The notes below the pieces were generated by a model that saw only the letters and a list, made by a program, of their open reading frames with translations, was not told the origin of the DNA and ran no database searches. From the NCBI GenBank assembly GCA_003646715.1, contig QMLL01000068.1, forward strand, positions 1-7,640: DNA of 7,640 nt. Direction: 5' to 3'. Numbering within the stretch: position 1 is the stretch's first letter; the number at the start of each line of letters is the position of its first letter. Positions 5,511 to 7,640 of this stretch are shown one piece after another. This DNA is from Deltaproteobacteria bacterium. Its GTDB lineage: Bacteria; Desulfobacterota; Syntrophobacteria; B119-G9. A program made the position numbers and the translations under genes.

Positions 5511-5978
5511 ATGAAAAAAACATTTTACCAGACAGTTTTGATAACAATGCTTTTTTTCGTAATGATTGGAACTACGATGGCTGCACATGCAAATACCAAC
5601 ACAACCAATATCAACAAAACCATTGACTCACCACTTGAGATACAAATCACATCAGGAATCAAAACCGCGACCCATAAAAGTGATGGAATACCAATAACAA
5701 TCACAAACACAGGAGAAACAGATATAAACAATATAAGCTGGAGCATAAGCCTAACACCAATAATTGGAACATTACGAGAAGGAAACTATTCAGAGGGAAC
5801 AATAAATGTACTGCCAGCAAACGGGTTTGCAAAAAGAGAGGGAAAGCCACTGTATGGTTTCTGCATATCAAGAATAACAGCAACAGCAAACTCACCGGAT
5901 ACTGGAGAAACTATAGATAGAGCAATGGGAATAATAATATCAAGATCCATAATTATACTACCCACCATAGACATATAA
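5511..5978 (+). CDS. Small secreted protein with a beta-sandwich-like repeat domain, function unknown
   Basis: The 155-residue product starts with a clear Sec signal: MKKTFYQ, a hydrophobic core (about 8-25) and a likely cleavage after AHA (27). An in-frame GTG at 5502 would add three residues but is too close to the Shine-Dalgarno. The mature part opens with a Thr/Asn-rich linker (NTNTTNINKT). An Ig- or transthyretin-like stretch follows: IQITSGI (45-50), a strand PITITNTGETDINNISWSIS (61-80), GTINVLPANGF (97-106) and a block ITATANSPDTGETIDRAMG (122-140). The pattern '(I/V)xNTGxTDxxNVxWSI ... G ... IxATA' recalls small secreted proteins common in Thermoplasmatota-like genomes; this comes from memory and the proteins have no known role. 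A single Cys118 rules out an internal disulfide. No lipobox or C-terminal anchor is seen. It has its own promoter and appears monocistronic. Confidence 0.8.
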   Translation: MKKTFYQTVLITMLFFVMIGTTMAAHANTNTTNINKTIDSPLEIQITSGIKTATHKSDGIPITITNTGETDINNISWSISLTPIIGTLREGNYSEGTINVLPANGFAKREGKPLYGFCISRITATANSPDTGETIDRAMGIIISRSIIILPTIDI

Positions 5979-5980
5979 AA

Positions 5981-6021
5981 AGGAAGACGAAAAAGAGCTA
6001 TATTCTCTCTGCATACTTCCT
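5981..6021 (+). terminator. Weak inverted repeat just after the secreted-protein stop
   Basis: AGGAAG (5981-5986) can pair with CTTCCT (6016-6021), with AGAG/CTCT inside as a possible second stem. It begins two bases after the stop codon. Archaeal termination needs little more than T-rich stretches, so this may or may not matter. The rest of 6022-6190 is featureless AT-rich spacer. Confidence 0.25.
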
Positions 6022-6203
6022 AATTATACCATCATCTGATAATATGAAATTAATTACAAACCATTATATTTTTAACTGGATAGTAGATAAATCTTAGATA
6101 AAATTCTAAATATACAAAATTTAAATACATAGGAAAGCAAATATATAAATCATGATGATTAAAATGCTGTGTTGAATAACTCTTTGTAACAATACTTAGT
6201 ATG

Positions 6204-6213
6204 TTGTATATAA
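6204..6213 (+). promoter_or_regulatory. TATA box for the winged-helix regulator
   Basis: TTGTATATAA is centred about 41 bases before ATG 6250. Initiation about 25 bases downstream would give a leader of roughly 10-20 bases. No Shine-Dalgarno is present (the bases before ATG are GGATCCCTCCT), consistent with the near-leaderless transcripts common in archaea. Confidence 0.5.
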
Positions 6214-6249
6214 CCTCCATCAAAAAAATAGATAGATAGGATCCCTCCT

Positions 6250-6776
6250 ATGGATAAAACTCTTGATTTAGAGAAGCGAAGAAAAATTTATCATCTCATA
6301 GAGAAGCATCCTAGTTTGAATCTCAGTAGTATAGCAGAAATGCTTAACATGAGTGTACAGCTGGTAGGCTATCATACAAAAAGTATGGAAGAAAATGCGT
6401 TACTCACTATAACAAAAGAGGAGGGAGGAGGGATACAAGAGATACTATGTCAAGGGAAAGATAGGGTCTCGGGACAAAAATTTTTTTAGGGATTCTGAGA
6501 CAAGAGATTCCACTGAAAATAGTGTTGTTTCTACTAAAAAATCCTAACTCCAAACATGGGGATATACTAAAAAATATTGATGTAGCGCCATCAACCCTAT
6601 CATATCATCTCAGAAAACTGGTTAAAAAAGGAGTTATAGAGGTGCAATCATATGGAAGAGAGAAGATATACAATGTTATCAACGAAAAAGATATTATCAG
6701 ATTTCTGATAAGATATAAACCTTCGGAGATACTTAGGAGATCTAAAGAAACCTGGACTGATTTCTACATACCATAA
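6250..6776 (+). pseudogene. Two-winged-helix transcription regulator with two frameshifts (or sequencing errors)
   Basis: Three consecutive frames together give a coherent protein of about 174 residues with two ArsR/MarR-like winged helix-turn-helix domains, a common archaeal DNA-binding regulator layout. Frame 1 (from ATG 6250) encodes domain 1, including KRRKIYHLIEKHPSLNLSSI and AEMLNMSVQLVGYHTKSMEE. Frame 2 (about 6431-6490) encodes the linker GYKRYYVKGKIGSRDKNFFR. Frame 3 (from 6492) encodes domain 2: ILRQEIPLKIVLFLLKNPN, ILKNIDVAPSTLSYHLRKLV, GVIEVQSYGREKIYNV, ending TDFYIP with TAA 6774-6776. Each switch equals one extra base. The first lies in the G/A-rich run 6421-6433, the second near 6485-6491 in a T7-AGGG run. 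Everything else is intact, so either the gene is freshly broken, the extra bases are sequencing errors, or expression varies by run-length change. Target genes are unknown; the adjacent secreted protein and trkA are only positional candidates. Confidence 0.75.
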
Positions 6777-6895
6777 AAACAGGAAAAGGATACATTTTAA
6801 AATTATTTGTTGGAGTATACAAAAAAATGTGCTCATATGTACAATAGATCAAAAATTAAGGAAAACTTTAAGATTAAACTTAATAATCTGCAGAA

Positions 6896-6912
6896 AAAAA
6901 TCAGTGATTTTT
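6896..6912 (+). terminator. Short hairpin ending in a T-run
   Basis: AAAAATC, loop AGT, GATTTTT: seven paired bases ending in five Ts. It lies 120 bases after the regulator stop, so termination for that transcript is possible but weakly supported. Confidence 0.3.
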
Positions 6913-7031
6913 GTTAGGAAAATCGATATCCTATGGATAACAATGATGACTAAGTAGGTTACCAGGAAAAAATCATAACAAAACTACTTATTTAAATTGA
7001 ATGTTAAATAATTTAAGTGTATATTACTATT

Positions 7032-7050
7032 ACATTTATTAAATAAATGT
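7032..7050. repeat. Palindrome upstream of trkA
   Basis: ACATTTATT, a single A, AATAAATGT: perfect 9-base arms. Its core TTTATTAAATAAAT (7035-7048) also occurs at 3486-3499, upstream of the MATE gene. It is a candidate operator, though an AT-only core makes coincidence plausible. Confidence 0.35.
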
Positions 7051-7133
7051 TCCAGCTAAAATACAACAAAAGTTTTAATAATAGCCATGAAATTACCCCG
7101 TCCGATAGACAAAAAAACAGCTAGAGGTATTAT

Positions 7134-7640
7134 ATGTACATAGTAATCGTAGGGGGAGGTGGCATCGGTAAAAAACTAACTGAGCTAGCACTCAAGGATG
7201 GAAATCACAACGTCATTGTCATAGATCGGGATCAAGCAAGATGCGAGGAGATAGCAAGAAAATATGATGCAATAGCAATAAATGCAGATGCCACACAGGA
7301 AGAAACACTCGATGAATCAGAAATCAAAAAAGCGGATGTACTAGTCACCACGACAAAGGATGATGCCACAAACCTAATGGTAGTATCACTTGCAAAAAAC
7401 AAAGGAGTCAAACATCTTGTATCAGTGGTAAACCAAGAAGAAAGCAAACCTATGTACATGGAAAAAGGCGTAAAAATGGTGAAAAACCCAGACATAATAA
7501 TGGCAGAACACCTCTACAAATCAATAAAACATCCAACAGTAGAAGAATATATGAATGTTGGAGAATACGCAGAGATATTTAGACTACCGGTATCAAAAGA
7601 ATCAGGCCTCTCAGGAAAACTAATTAAAAACATTGGATTA
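7134..7640 (+). CDS. trkA: Trk-type potassium uptake regulator, NAD(H)-binding (RCK/KTN) subunit, 3' end outside window
   Basis: The first 169 residues of a TrkA protein are present; it is the cytoplasmic subunit that binds NAD(H)/ATP and gates a TrkH/KtrB-type K+ channel. The Rossmann start MYIVIVGGGGIGKKL carries GxGxxG at Gly7, Gly9 and Gly12, and Asp31 at the end of strand 2 (VIVIDRD) suits ribose binding. NADAT (50-54) and ADVLVTTTKDDATNLMVV (67-84) match the RCK_N domain. From about 145 (EYAEIFRLPVSKESGLSGKL) the RCK_C domain begins, and the frame is open at the window edge. ATG 7134 is preceded by AGAGGT (7123-7128) at good spacing. A single RCK pair of about 215-220 residues would be the usual length, and a trkH partner could lie downstream. 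The symbol is by family; orthology to bacterial trkA is not implied. Confidence 0.92.
   Translation, partial: MYIVIVGGGGIGKKLTELALKDGNHNVIVIDRDQARCEEIARKYDAIAINADATQEETLDESEIKKADVLVTTTKDDATNLMVVSLAKNKGVKHLVSVVNQEESKPMYMEKGVKMVKNPDIIMAEHLYKSIKHPTVEEYMNVGEYAEIFRLPVSKESGLSGKLIKNIGL

Larger units (their letters stand above)
6777..7133 (+). other. Gene-free spacer before trkA
   Basis: No open frame here looks like a gene. It contains a hairpin with a T-run (6896-6912), a 9-bp-arm palindrome (7032-7050) and, near 7074-7083, TTTTAATAAT, a possible weak TATA element for the downstream gene. The remainder is AT-rich with no structure I can interpret. Confidence 0.5.

Noticed and set aside
7087..7143. 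Small open frame (18 codons) overlapping the trkA start, possible upstream regulatory peptide
   Set aside because: It has no Shine-Dalgarno of its own, ordinary codon content and no repeated or stalling motif. Chance is the simpler explanation.
1..7640. CRISPR arrays, tRNA or rRNA genes, tnpB/guide-RNA system
   Set aside because: No regularly spaced repeats of CRISPR form, no cloverleaf or rRNA-like GC-rich segments, and no TnpB RuvC-type motifs in any frame. The GC-rich patches are explained by hairpins next to tnpA.

Overview
This AT-rich window most likely comes from a euryarchaeon. The signs are TATA-box promoters about 25-40 bases upstream of starts, a split double winged-helix regulator of archaeal type, a TrkA/RCK protein, an archaeal-type MATE transporter and a small secreted beta-rich protein of a kind I associate with Thermoplasmatota-like sediment archaea. 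The phylum assignment is inference from gene style, not a measured result.

Layout. Bases 1-1127 are layered insertion-sequence debris. A transposase fragment on the minus strand (1-116) abuts a second element (117-1127), which has 16-bp terminal inverted repeats and a DDE transposase broken by several frameshifts. An intact, short serine recombinase (1178-1996, +) follows. It converges with and overlaps by 11 bp an intact MATE-family efflux gene (1986-3389, -). From 3390 to about 4390 there is no convincing gene, but there is non-random structure: a cluster of TAGCA/TGCTA motifs with a 19-bp direct repeat (3555-3711), and a perfect 13-bp-arm palindrome (3872-3899).

On the minus strand at 4757-4390 lie decayed remains of what looks like a two-gene operon joined by an ATGA stop/start overlap. 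These are the tail of an unrecognised (possibly YgiT-like) protein and a very small membrane protein. Upstream of them is an IS200/IS605-type element (about 4758-5375) with a frameshifted Y1 (HUH) transposase flanked by GC-rich hairpins.

The right part is more ordinary. There is a small secreted protein with its own TATA box and Shine-Dalgarno site (5511-5978), then a two-wHTH transcription regulator (6250-6776) whose reading frame is broken twice, both times at G runs. Last is the 5' part of a TrkA-type potassium-uptake regulator that runs off the window (7134-7640).

How they work together: I see no single integrated system. The left two thirds look like a hot spot for mobile DNA around one efflux gene; the right third carries individually promoted housekeeping or surface genes. 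The observations most worth checking are the motif cluster in the gene-free tract, the decayed minus-strand pair, the compact serine recombinase and the double frameshift in the regulator.
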